From Acanthamoeba sp. SK_2022b (lineage: Eukaryota; Discosea; Longamoebia; Acanthamoebidae): DNA of 64,000 bases. Made by a program: the position numbers and the translations under genes. The notes under the pieces were generated by a model, which was not told where the DNA came from, did no database searches, and was given only the letters and a program-made list of their open reading frames with translations. The DNA lies in NCBI GenBank assembly GCA_027943245.1, contig JANDJZ010000046.1:1-64000 (forward strand), read 5' to 3'. Below, piece by piece: positions 54,366-64,000 of this stretch. The stretch's first letter is position 1, and each line of letters starts with the position of its first letter.

Positions 54366-57300
54366 ATGGGGCCAGCCGCCTCAGCTGCTCTTTCCGTCAT
54401 CGTCGCAGTATGGGCGTTCCTCTTGCTCACGCACGTCTCTCCAGGTACTGTGTATCTGCTGCTCGCACGTTTTTTCTCCCTTACCACCATTCTCAATTCT
54501 CATTTTTCGCTCATGGTACCCCCTTCGCGTCTGTGACACGAAGCAGGCGCTGCTGGCGTGCAGCTTGACGGGGCGGGCAGCTCCAACTCCGCAGGCATCC
54601 TCGGGGTGTGGGCTCAAGCCTACCGTTATTCGCGCGACGACGTAAGGTAACTTACTTTCACATCATCTTGCCTTGTCGACGAACTCATAACCCTTCCTCT
54701 TCGTGCAGAATCAATTACAGCCAACCCGGCCTGCAGGTAGCTCTCGACCAGTACTCGAGTGGGGTTGTGGTGCGTTGCAGCTGCCCCTGCCGCTTTATTT
54801 ACGCTGCGTCCAAAACTCACTGGGCCCAAAACGCAACAGGACTTTGTTGCCACGGACCGCGGTGTCTTTGACGATGCATACAGCAACTTAGTGCAGCTAC
54901 CGCTGGCAGCGCAGGCCATGGTCATGGGCTACAATTTGCCCTCTCTCAACTCCACCGACCCTGCCATGGTCCCCCCTCCCCCAACTTTGCTCCTCTTCGT
55001 ACTCACTTGCTGGGTTACTTCATTTGCACAAGCTTGTTGCAAGCGTGATAAGTTTTTGTCATTTTTCAGTGCGCACTTTCTAGAAGAACAGACTGTCGGC
55101 TACTGTCAGCACCGAGAAATGCTCACGCCATGTTGTTGCTGCCCCATACAGATTATGAATAGGACAGTGCTGGGCGCGATATGGGCTGGTCAGATCACGA
55201 TGTGGAACGACGAGGCCATTCGAGAGCTCAACCCGGCCATAGCGTACAAGCTGCCGGCAGAACCAATCGTCGTGGGCTACCTTGACAGCGCGATCACGAT
55301 TTCGTTCGTGGAGGTGCTCAAGAAGACGCTAGAGAGCTTTAGCGAAGACTTCCGCGTTGCGTTCGCCGCGGCCAACCGCACCTTTGCGAACCTACCCGCT
55401 GCGCACAACGGCACCCTTCGGGCTATCACTGGCTCGTCGCCCGCTCGCGCTGCCTGGTTGATGGTGCTCTGTGCAACCGCCCTATCGTGGCATGATCTTC
55501 GTACTGACAGCGCATCCACGACACACAGCAAACCAACAACAGCTTAACATTCCTTAACTACGCCGAGACCGTAGGTCAGGTGCCGCAGATGCGCATGTAT
55601 AATAAGGCCGGCACTCTCGTCGATCCCAATGTGGCCAGCATTCAGTATGCCATGGTGCCCTTCCCGCCCCTTTCGTCCGATGGATGCCTCTGTAAATAAG
55701 GGAACTGACCTCCGCCACCGCCATCACCGTTGTTAGGCCGATTTTGAGAGCGCCTACGACAATGGCGACTTCACAGTGGACATTCTCGATGCCAACGGCA
55801 CCAGCTCATGGCCTATGGCCTACCTCACCTTCCTCTCTCTGGCAAACAATGGAAGTTTCGCCGACTGCACAAACGTGCGAGAGGTGCTCAACTTCGTTTC
55901 GTGGATCGATACTAACGACGAGTGCGTGCCCACCCGTCCCCACTAAGAACCGCTATTATGCTGACCTTGTGCACTCGCCTCCACCTCTCTCTTACCCTCC
56001 CCCACTCATCATTCGCTGTGCCAGGGCATCCTCGGCGGCTATCGCAGCAAACGTGGCCCCGCTGGACATCAGCCTGCGCAAGAAACTCGTCAACCTACTC
56101 GGCAGCGTGGAGTGCAACGGAGTGAATGCCTTCACCACGTCGTTCCTGGTGGGCGTCGGGGCGGAGGTGTCGCTCATGACCTCCTGGCCGGTGTCGTGGT
56201 CGACCGACCAGAGCAAGCTCAAGTACTACCAGGAAACATCTACCGTGGCCAAGGAGCAGCTGGTCCAATACAACTCCGATTTCGGCGTCAGCGTTAACGC
56301 CCTCACCGACGGCTGGGTCCAGCAGATGAGCGATGTGGGCCTGATTCCAGCCGCTGCCTTTGCCCTGGCACCCGGTAACACCGCATAGGCCACAACGCAG
56401 AGTGCTTTTTTTTTTTTTTATTATTATTATTATATGCTCACGCACAATCGCTGGCACCATCATGACAGGATACAACATTCCGGAGCTGGCAGGGAACCGC
56501 CTAGTGCTCGACTGTTTGACATTGGCCGCCATCTACCAGGACTCAATCACCATGTGGAACGATGCGCGCATCAAGAGCATCAACTCGGCCGTCGTCGCAG
56601 CCCTGCTGCCGGCTAAGCCAATCGTAGTGGTCACGCTGTCGGAAAGCTCGGCCATCACGCAGCTCTTCACGTACATGCTCAATGCCACCGTACCCAGCTT
56701 TGCCTCTCAGGTACGGCAGCCGCTTGCTTGAATCAGCGCATCGGCCTGGCAGCCAAGCAAACCACATGATGCTAGATCGGTTTTGGGGGGGGGGGGAATA
56801 GGTTGGCGCTGGGGGATCAGTTCATTTCCCGGTCCAGGACGCGTTTAACAGATCACTGAACGCATCGTCTGGTGAAGAGCTCGTATCGCTTCTAAGATCA
56901 ACCAAGTACTCCATTGCTACGTGGATGCACCAGCCGCTGCTTCAGGTCCTCGCCCTTTCGTAACTGCTTTGTGCGCCCATGGTCACAGAGATTCTTAATG
57001 CGCCGATCTTGTGCCTGTTCAGAGCCGCTCGCTCGGTGTGGCATCCATGATCAACTATGCGAACAGGACGGTGCGCGCTTCGAGGACGACGGTGACCAAC
57101 GCGATAAACGACTTTGTCCAATCAGGCGCTCCTCTCAGCTACACCTCCCTCATTTTGGGTACGCCAATTGGAAGCTTCAAAGGCATTGGGCCGCTCTCGC
57201 TATCGCTGATCATAGCCACATGGAACCAGGCCAGGGACAGGCTACCTGGCCGCTCGCCACCTTTGCATCGGTCATCTACCGCCAGCAAACGATGCAGAAC

Positions 57301-60300
57301 TGCAACGACGCCAAGACGCTGGCCGACTTTTTGTGGTGGAGCCAGTTCAGCTCCGACGCGGAAACCGTCGCTAACAGGTTTGCCAAGTCTTCCGCACATG
57401 TTCGATGCGGGCCCTTTGGCCTGTCTCATGCAATTCTGCCCGTGTTCGGAGCGCAGCCAAAACTACGTGCTAGCGTCGTCGACCCCCGTCCTCAAGAGCG
57501 AATTTCTCAACCTGATGAAAAGCTTCACGTGCGATGGCGTAGCTGTGAGCAGCTACGCGGGGTGCATCAACAACGGCCAACTGTGCTCCGACCAGGGCAC
57601 GTGTACCGATGGCGCTTGCCAGTGCAGATCTGGCCGTACCGGACAGTACTGCGAGCTACTGTCCGAATCTTCGGTGAGCGATCAACAGCTCGTGGCCATC
57701 ATCCTCGGTATCCTTCGCCCTACTCTTCCCATTACGACATCAAGCCACCGACAACGACACCTAATCCCTCCGTATGCGCAGGGACCGTGATACCAATTGG
57801 GTTCATTTGCTGTCTGCTGTTGATATGCGCCATTGCCTTGGCGATGTACCTCTCTCGAGCGAAGAAGCGAGCCGAGGATGACTGGGAGATACGGTACGAC
57901 GAGCTCGAGGTCGGTGTGCACCTCGGATCGGGAGGCTTTGGCGAGGTCTACCGCGCCACATGGAAGGGCACCGAGGTGGCCGTCAAGGTCATGTCGGCCG
58001 AGAAGGTCACCAAGGACATGGAAAGGAGGTTCAAGGATGAGGTACTCTTGCTGCAGACCCCCTCCTCTCCTTCAGTTGCGTCAGGGCTTACACCATCTGC
58101 CCTCCAGGTGAGAGTGATGACGGCGCTGCGGCATCCGAACGTGGTGCTGTTCATGGCGGCGTCAACCAAGGCGCCCAGAATGTGCATCGTCATGGAGTAC
58201 ATGGCCCTCGGTTGCCTTTTTGACGTACGTGAGCCCTCCAGTCTTGGCCATCTCTTTTCCTGGGAAGACATCATTACTTATTTGCACCCAAAATATATAC
58301 ACACAATGCAACGGTGCAGTTACTGCACAACGAGCTCATCCCGGAGATCCCGTTCGTGCTCAAGGCCAAGATGGCCTACCAGGCCTCCAAGGGCATGCAC
58401 TTCCTCCACTCATCGGGCATCGTGCACCGCGACCTCAAGTCGCTCAATCTGCTGCTCGACACCAAGTGGAACGTCAAGGTGTCCGACTTTGGCCTCACCA
58501 AGTTCAAGGAGGACATCAGAAAGGGCGCCAAGCGCGACATTGCCGGGAGCGTGCACTGGACGGCGCCCGAGGTGCTCAACGAATCGTTAGACGTGGATCT
58601 GATCCTGGCCGACGTGTACTCGTTCGGCATCATCCTGTGGGAGCTTCTCGCCCGAGAGCAGCCCTACTTCGGTCTCAGGTACCTACAATACCCGGCGCCT
58701 TCACCAGTAGCACAGTGCTCATGAGTTCATGTGTGTTGCCCCAGTCCCTCTGCGGTGGCGATCTCAGTCATCCGCGATGGCCTGCGACCGCGCATGCCGG
58801 AGAACATGGGCGGGTGGCCAGCCGAGTATGACGATCTGATCACAACCTGCTGGCACCACGACCCGACCATTCGACCAACCTTCCTCGAGATCATGACTCG
58901 CCTTTCCACCATGCACGGCGGATCCACGTCGGCCGGCGCCACCACCTATACGTCGAAGACATCGTCGTCTTCGGGGCAGTCGGCGGGCCTCGTGCTGCAG
59001 CGAAGGAACAGCTTCGGCTCGTGGACGCTGCCATCAGCCACCAATTCGTCAATCGGCTCGTCCCACTCGTCGAGGAACTCGTCGGCCGCGCCGCCGCTGA
59101 ACCTCAGGGAGGTGCGGCCGCCAGAGGGCGAGGTGGCGATCGTATTCACGGACATCACGCGTGCCGCCTCCCTCTGGGAGTTCAACCCCGCGGCCATGCG
59201 CGACGCCACCCTCCTCCACAACGACACACTGCGGCGCGCGCTGCTCAAGCACCGCGGCTACGAGGTGATCTTCATCAAGGACAAGAACTCGGGCGAGGGA
59301 TCCTTCTGCATGGCCTTCCAACAGCCCACCGACGCCCTCGCCTGGTGCGCCGAGGTTCAGCAGGCCCTGCTCGCCGTGGTCTGGCCCGAGGAGCTGCTCG
59401 ACCACCCGGGCGCGGCCGAAGAGTGGGGCGACACAGACAACAGGTGCGCCACATCGCATTGCCCCCCCCCCGGTTGTTTGTATGTTTCAGCCAACCGTGA
59501 CGTATCCCAATGTGAACAGAGTGCTATTCAAGGGTTTGCGAGTGAGGATGGGCGTGCACGTGGGCACACCCAGGGCCGTGCGCGACCCGATGACGCGCCG
59601 CATGGAGTACATCGGACCGGTGGTCAACGCCGCGGCGCGCATCACGGCCCTCACCCACGGCGGCCAGATCGTCATGAGCCGCGCCACCTACCTCAAGGTC
59701 AAGGACGACCTCGCCGTCCAGCAAAAGGTCATCCTCGGCCTGGGACGTTTCGAGATGCCCGACTGTCCACGCGGTGCGGTCGCCTGGCCCCTTCCTCGCC
59801 CCACAGCTTATGGCGTTCCTGGCAGCGCGCATTCCTAACATTCGGGTCTTCCCTCGTCCAGGCTCGAAGCTGTACGAGCTCAAGATCGCAGGGCTGGAAG
59901 GCCGGTTCTTCGGGGGTGTGGCGATCGACAATCTGGACCAGGAGGCGGGCAGGTCCACCAGCACGAGGGCCTCGTCGAACCGAAGCACGGTGTCGGGGGC
60001 CAGCAGCGGCAACGGCAGCAGTGGCCGGAGCGAAGTGCAGACGGTGGTGGGCGAGGGCATGATGTTCAAGGAGGACACCTTCCTCACCTCGGCCAACCTC
60101 TGCCGATGGATCATCGACTACGGCGAGATCCAGGTGGGCAAGCAAGTGGGCCTCGGCTCCTACGGCACGGTGTATCACGGCAAGTGGAAGGGCGTCGAGG
60201 TAGCGGTGAAGCGGTTCATCAAGCAGAAGCTCGACGAGCGGCGCATGCTCGAGTTCCGCGCCGAGATGGCCTTCTTGTCGGAGCTCCACCACCCGAACAT

Positions 60301-60934
60301 CGTGCTGTTCATCGGGGCGTGCGTGAAGAAGCCCAACCTGTGCATCGTGACCGAGTTCATGAAGCAGGGCTCCCTCAAGGACATCCTCGCCGACTACTCC
60401 ATCAAGCTCACCTGGCAACACAAGCTTCAGATGCTCCGACGAGCGGCGCTGGGCATCAACTACCTCCACTCACTTCACCCGATCATCGTGCATCGAGACG
60501 TGAAGCCGTCGAACCTGCTGGTGGACGACAATTGGAATGTGAAGGTGGCCGACTTTGGGTTCGCGCGCATCAAGGAGGAGAACGCCACCATGACGCGATG
60601 CGGCACGCCCTGCTGGACGGCGCCGGAGATCATTCGCGGAGACAAGTACGACGAGTTGGCCGACGTGTTCTCGTTCGGGATCGTCATGTGGGAGGTGCTG
60701 ACGCGGAAGCAGCCGTTCGCGGGGCGCAACTTCATGGGCGTGTCGCTGGACGTGCTCGAGGGCAAGCGCCCGCAGATTCCCAACGACTGCCCCGACGTAT
60801 TCGCTAAGATGCTGAAGCGGTGCTGGCATTCCTCGCCCTTCAAGAGACCGCGTATGGACGACGTCCTCGCCTTCCTCGACCAGCTCATCGACGGCGACCT
60901 CGACGACGATGCCTACCAGCCCAGCGTCGTGTAG
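54366..60934 (+). CDS. Receptor: two PstS-like domains, EGF-like, TM, TKL kinase, cyclase-like, TKL kinase (copy E)
   Basis: This is a paralogue of receptor D on the other strand. The start at 54366 gives a clean signal peptide (AALSVIVAVWAFLLLTHVS). PstS-like domain 1 has LDGAGSSNSAGILGVW, FVATDRGVFDDAYSNLVQLP, MVMGYNLPSLNST and IWAGQITMWNDEAIRELNP. Domain 2 has YNIPELAGNRLVLDCLTLAA and ITMWNDARIKSINSAVVAAL. The EGF-like cluster CSDQGTCTDGACQCRSG is at 57585-57640 and the membrane span IGFICCLLLICAIALAMYL at 57790-57850. Kinase 1 (57895-58900) has GSGGFGEVY, VAVKVM, HRDLKSLN, SDFG and TAPE. The cyclase-like domain (59125-59760) has VFTDITRAAS, NSGEGSFCMAF and MEYIGPVVNAAARI. Kinase 2 (60110-60900) has GLGSYGTVY, VAVKRF, HRDVKPSN, ADFG and TAPE, and the protein ends AYQPSVV at 60934. 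The cytoplasmic half is nearly the same as in copy D, while the ectodomains differ much more. An FH3-PH-CLU gene starts 345 bp downstream on the same strand. Confidence 0.88.
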
Positions 60935-61278
60935 CCAGGATGTTGTTCTTATCTGTCGACATGACGCAGCAATTCCGTTGTTCGAAGTAAAAAAAAGATC
61001 GCGGAAACGAGGTTTAACAACAAACAAGGTCATCTCACCCGATGGAGGCAGATCTCAAGTTGGAAAGCCTTTTGGTATTTACTTGGGGGCTGTTGGATCT
61101 GAAATTATTGTTAGCTCAATTTCGTTATAGAACGCGTTGGCCATTTCTTAATCTCTAGCTCAATCTCTGACATCTAGGCCGGCACACTACGCACGCAAGG
61201 ATTGGCGAGCCAGTTGCTCTCTTCTGATTCTCATACCGCCGTCCCTCTCCAACAAGCGGTACGGGTCCTAGACAACTG
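60935..61278. other. Intergenic: receptor E 3' side to copy C promoter
   Basis: No gene is seen. This 344-bp spacer separates two genes on the same strand. AT-rich patches occur near 60985-61025 and 61095-61125. Confidence 0.4.
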
Positions 61279-64000
61279 ATGGTTAAGGCCCAAGTGTTGC
61301 TTTTGTGACAAGGCCGCTCTTGCTTCGCGCAGGTGGACCACCCGCTGTACTGGGTGAACGCCCTGCGTGGGCGAGTGACCAAGCGGCTCATGATGAAGCT
61401 GCAGGCCACTCTGCTCGCGCAGGGCAACGCGTTCCTCGACCAGTTCATCAAGTACAATGGCATCAGCTGTCTGCTCGACGTCCACGAAGATCTCTTCTGG
61501 CGGTTCGGCTTCCCTTCCGCGTGCGCTGCGCTGCGCTGCTGTGCTGTGCTGTGCTGTGCTGTGCTGTGCTGTGCTGTGCTGTGCTGTGCTGTGCTGTGCT
61601 GTGCTGTGCTGTGCTGTGCTGGTGTGTCGTGGCGTGGCTTGCGCGGTGGCTGACCCGGCATGGCCCGACCGCAGCACGTTTGAGCCAAAGGACAAGCACA
61701 AGGAGCATGCCTTCGATCTGCACGAAGCCAAGGAAGCCTTCCTGGAATGCACAGCATGCCTACCGCCTCTGCTGCGTCGACCGGTGCGAGCTCATACTCG
61801 TCTTAGTTCTATCGCCAGTACTTTGCTCTGCTCTCTGATGTCCGTCTCGAATTCTATGCACAGCTCGGGCTCAAGGCCTTCACGGAGGGCAGCAAAAAGA
61901 CGCTGCAGCAGCATATCGTGTTGCTGGTGACGTCGCTTGCCAGCAAGGAAGTGCGCAAGGTGTGCCTCTGGGCCATCCACATGATCGTTTCCCACTGTCC
62001 CGCCTCGCGGTACGCCTCTCCGCCCTCGTTGAGCGCCAATTTCCTGGCGCTCGTGACTCACGGCCGAGCTCTCCCCACGCTCCGTCGGTTTACCTGTAGA
62101 ATGGGCGATTTGACCGCTGCCTTCCACGAAGGGCTGATCTCTCTGCAGCCGCTTATGGGCGACCATAGCATGTTCGCCACGTTGCTTCGAATCCTCACCG
62201 AGGTAAGGCCCTGCGTCATGGCCGCCTCCGTTCTCTCTCTGCCTCTGAGATATTCTGAATATCTTTGGCGTCAGGCCGAGAGCTCGGGGGACCTGGAGTC
62301 CACAGTATGCGCGCTCTATCTGCTGAATATGTCCGTGGAGGGCGCGGGCGGCGGTCCGCACGAGTCCAAGCAGCTCAAGACCAGAGAACGAATGCGGGCG
62401 GCCTTTGAGAACGCTGGCTTGGTAGCTGTGCTGGAGAAGCTCAGCCTTAAGGTGAGTGCCAGCAACCGCAGCCCCTCCTCCCCCTCTCTACCGCGTGGCT
62501 TATGTTGCCGATGTGTGTCGTGCAGCATGAAGAGGCACTCGACGAAGAGATACGCAAGTGGAACGACAGGAAGGCGAGAGACGAGGCGTTCCTGGGAGGG
62601 CGGAAGGCAACCCCACGGAAGGAACAGCCCCTCCAAGAGGTGGTCGCCCCGACCCAAGAGGCGCCGCCCGACTGCAATATGTACGAGTCCGTCGACAGTA
62701 GATCTTCAACGACAGAGGGAACTGTCGTTGACGGCGGATACCTCTATGAAGACGGCACCACTGCCGTGCTTACGACGCGACGGCCCGCCTCAGCCAAGAG
62801 CAGGCCGGCCCAGGCGGAGCAGACGCACGACGGCTACATGGGTTCGGAGGAACAGGCCAGGCTGGGACAAAAGCCCAGCGTCGCCGAGGCCTGCGCCTAC
62901 CTCGACGACGACAGCGGGCTCTACACCCAGGAAGAGGAGCTCACTCAGATCATCCGCGCGGGCAAGCCGCCCCCGGTCCATACAACAACCGACGACGGCC
63001 AGGCGGGCGCCTACTCCGCCGACGCCGGTGTTGCGGAGACGCAGAAGGCCGGAGAGAGCGGAGATCTGCTTGACTTTCTCTACCAATCGTCGCTGGCGGA
63101 GCCCCTCGCCGCTGAAGTGAGCGCCGATGCCACCGTAGCCACGGGCAGCGAGGGCGAGCTCTACCGCTTCATGAAGCAGCAACTCGACCAGGCCAACTAC
63201 ATCGGCGCTGACTCGTCTCCCCGTTCGGCCAGCGGGCCATCGCCGAGTCTCGAGAAGGCGGAGGAGGAGCAACCTGACCAGATTCGGGCCGGCGACTTCG
63301 ACACCAAGTTCGACCTGCGTTCGCTGGTCTCTGACTCGAAGAAGGGCGAGCTCTACACATGGACCGTGCGTCTTCGGACTGACCCTATCACCGGTAAGGA
63401 CGCTGCGATGCTCGTGTTTGTGGCTGCGGCTGTGTGAAAATGGTTTCGATGCACGGTAAAAACCAACAAACCCGCGTTGTATGACAGGCACGCCTGCACC
63501 GCACAATGAATTCGACACCATGTTGGTGGAGATGAACAGGACCACGCTCACCGTTACTGCCCAGGTAGCGCTCAGTCCCCCCCCCAAACTGGCCGCCTTT
63601 CTTCGATGCTCAGCGTCGTTCGGTTTTTACAATGCTGACGTGGCATGCCCGTCGCCACGTGCGTACGCAGAGCAATCCTCAATCGGAGCAGGCAGGGGAG
63701 CCCGACGGCCTGGCCTCCGACGCCCTCGGTGGCGCTGCCTCGGTGTCGATTCCGTTGAACTGCATCACCCGGGTGCGCGAGTTCAAGAAGGGAAACACGA
63801 AGGGCTGGGAGGACAAGTTCGGCTTCGTTATCACCTACAGGTGTGCTCACGCGATCAGTCCTGTTCCGACTCGCAGACTGCTGACTTTGGGCCTCCAATA
63901 TTTGCCTGCGCAGGCTTAGTGCATCCAAGAAGGCGCGAACGCTCACCTTGGTCGCCATAAGCGAGAAGCAGCAACAGTGGTGGATGAAAGCCATCATCAT
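61279..64000 (+). CDS. GBD/FH3 - Tyr-rich linker - PH protein (copy C, 3' part outside window)
   Basis: This is the third member of the family. The first exon is MVKAQ (61279-61293), spliced in phase 0 (acceptor TTCGCGCAG) to VDHPLYWVNALRGRV. The GBD/FH3-like region (61333-62460) has LDQFIKYNGISCLLDVHEDL, ALDLHEAKEAF-type helices (the exon reads DLHEAKEAFLECTACL), and GSKKTLQQHIVLLVTSLASK. The linker (62525-63290) is acidic and Tyr-rich (MYESV, GYLYEDG, AYLDDD, LYTQEEEL) and includes LYRFMKQQL, which is conserved in the other copies. The PH domain starts KKGELYTWTVRL (63340) and runs through RVREFKKGNTKGWEDKFGF to QQQWWMKAI at the window edge. A CLU domain is expected beyond the edge from the paralogues, but it is not visible. 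The intron after DLFWR holds a long GTGCT repeat. Confidence 0.82.
61521..61622. repeat. (GTGCT)n pentanucleotide repeat in intron of copy C
   Basis: A short GCTGC-like run passes into about 17 perfect GTGCT units. It lies in the intron after the exon ending DVHEDLFWR, the same intron position as in copies A and B, where no such repeat occurs. In translation it would give an implausible Cys-Ala-Val-Leu repeat. Confidence 0.9.

Noticed and set aside
61457..61670. Cys-rich repeat peptide (CCAVL units)
   Set aside because: It is the translation of the GTGCT repeat inside an intron whose borders match those of the two paralogues.

Overview
This window is nuclear DNA from a free-living amoeba, most likely an Acanthamoeba species close to A. 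castellanii. The evidence is GC-rich coding sequence, genes cut by many short GT-AG introns, AATAAA-type 3' signals, AT-rich intergenic spacers, and large amoebozoan-style receptors that join a kinase, a cyclase domain and a second kinase. The species name is an inference from style, not from a search. Gene models were spliced by eye from reading frame, intron phase and family patterns. Spans are reliable, but individual exon edges and some starts are not.

Left part (1-24.5 kb) holds ordinary cellular genes. They are a secreted protein with a Pro-Ser stalk (cut by the window edge), threonine synthase, a small predicted mitochondrial membrane protein, a divergent P4-type ATPase, a bHLH-zipper transcription factor, a family-16 protein methyltransferase, a YjlB-type cupin, an AFG1-like mitochondrial AAA ATPase, a GNAT acetyltransferase and a large low-complexity protein with a possible SPOC domain and a charged tail.

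Right part (24.8-64 kb) is dominated by two multidomain families that alternate. Family 1 has three copies: 24.8-32.8 kb (+), 46.5-39.4 kb (-) and 61.3 kb to the window edge (+). Its order is a formin-type GBD/FH3 armadillo region, a disordered tyrosine-rich acidic linker, a PH domain, a CLU domain with its helical C-terminal extension, TPR-like repeats and, in one copy, a C2 domain. Family 2 has two copies: 38.8-32.9 kb (-) and 54.4-60.9 kb (+). These are receptors with a signal sequence, two tandem PstS-like periplasmic-binding-protein domains, an EGF-like Cys cluster, one membrane span, a TKL kinase, a class III cyclase-like domain and a second TKL kinase. A CRT-like transporter and a WDR44-like WD40 protein sit between the two halves of this cluster.

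The main hypothesis is that the alternating receptor and FH3-PH-CLU genes form one expanded signalling module. The receptor would sense a small ligand through bacterial-type binding domains. The FH3-linker-PH-CLU protein would act as a membrane- and cytoskeleton-linked scaffold carrying phosphotyrosine-like docking motifs. Both cyclase domains appear to have lost a catalytic metal-binding Asp, so they may be regulatory pseudo-cyclases.
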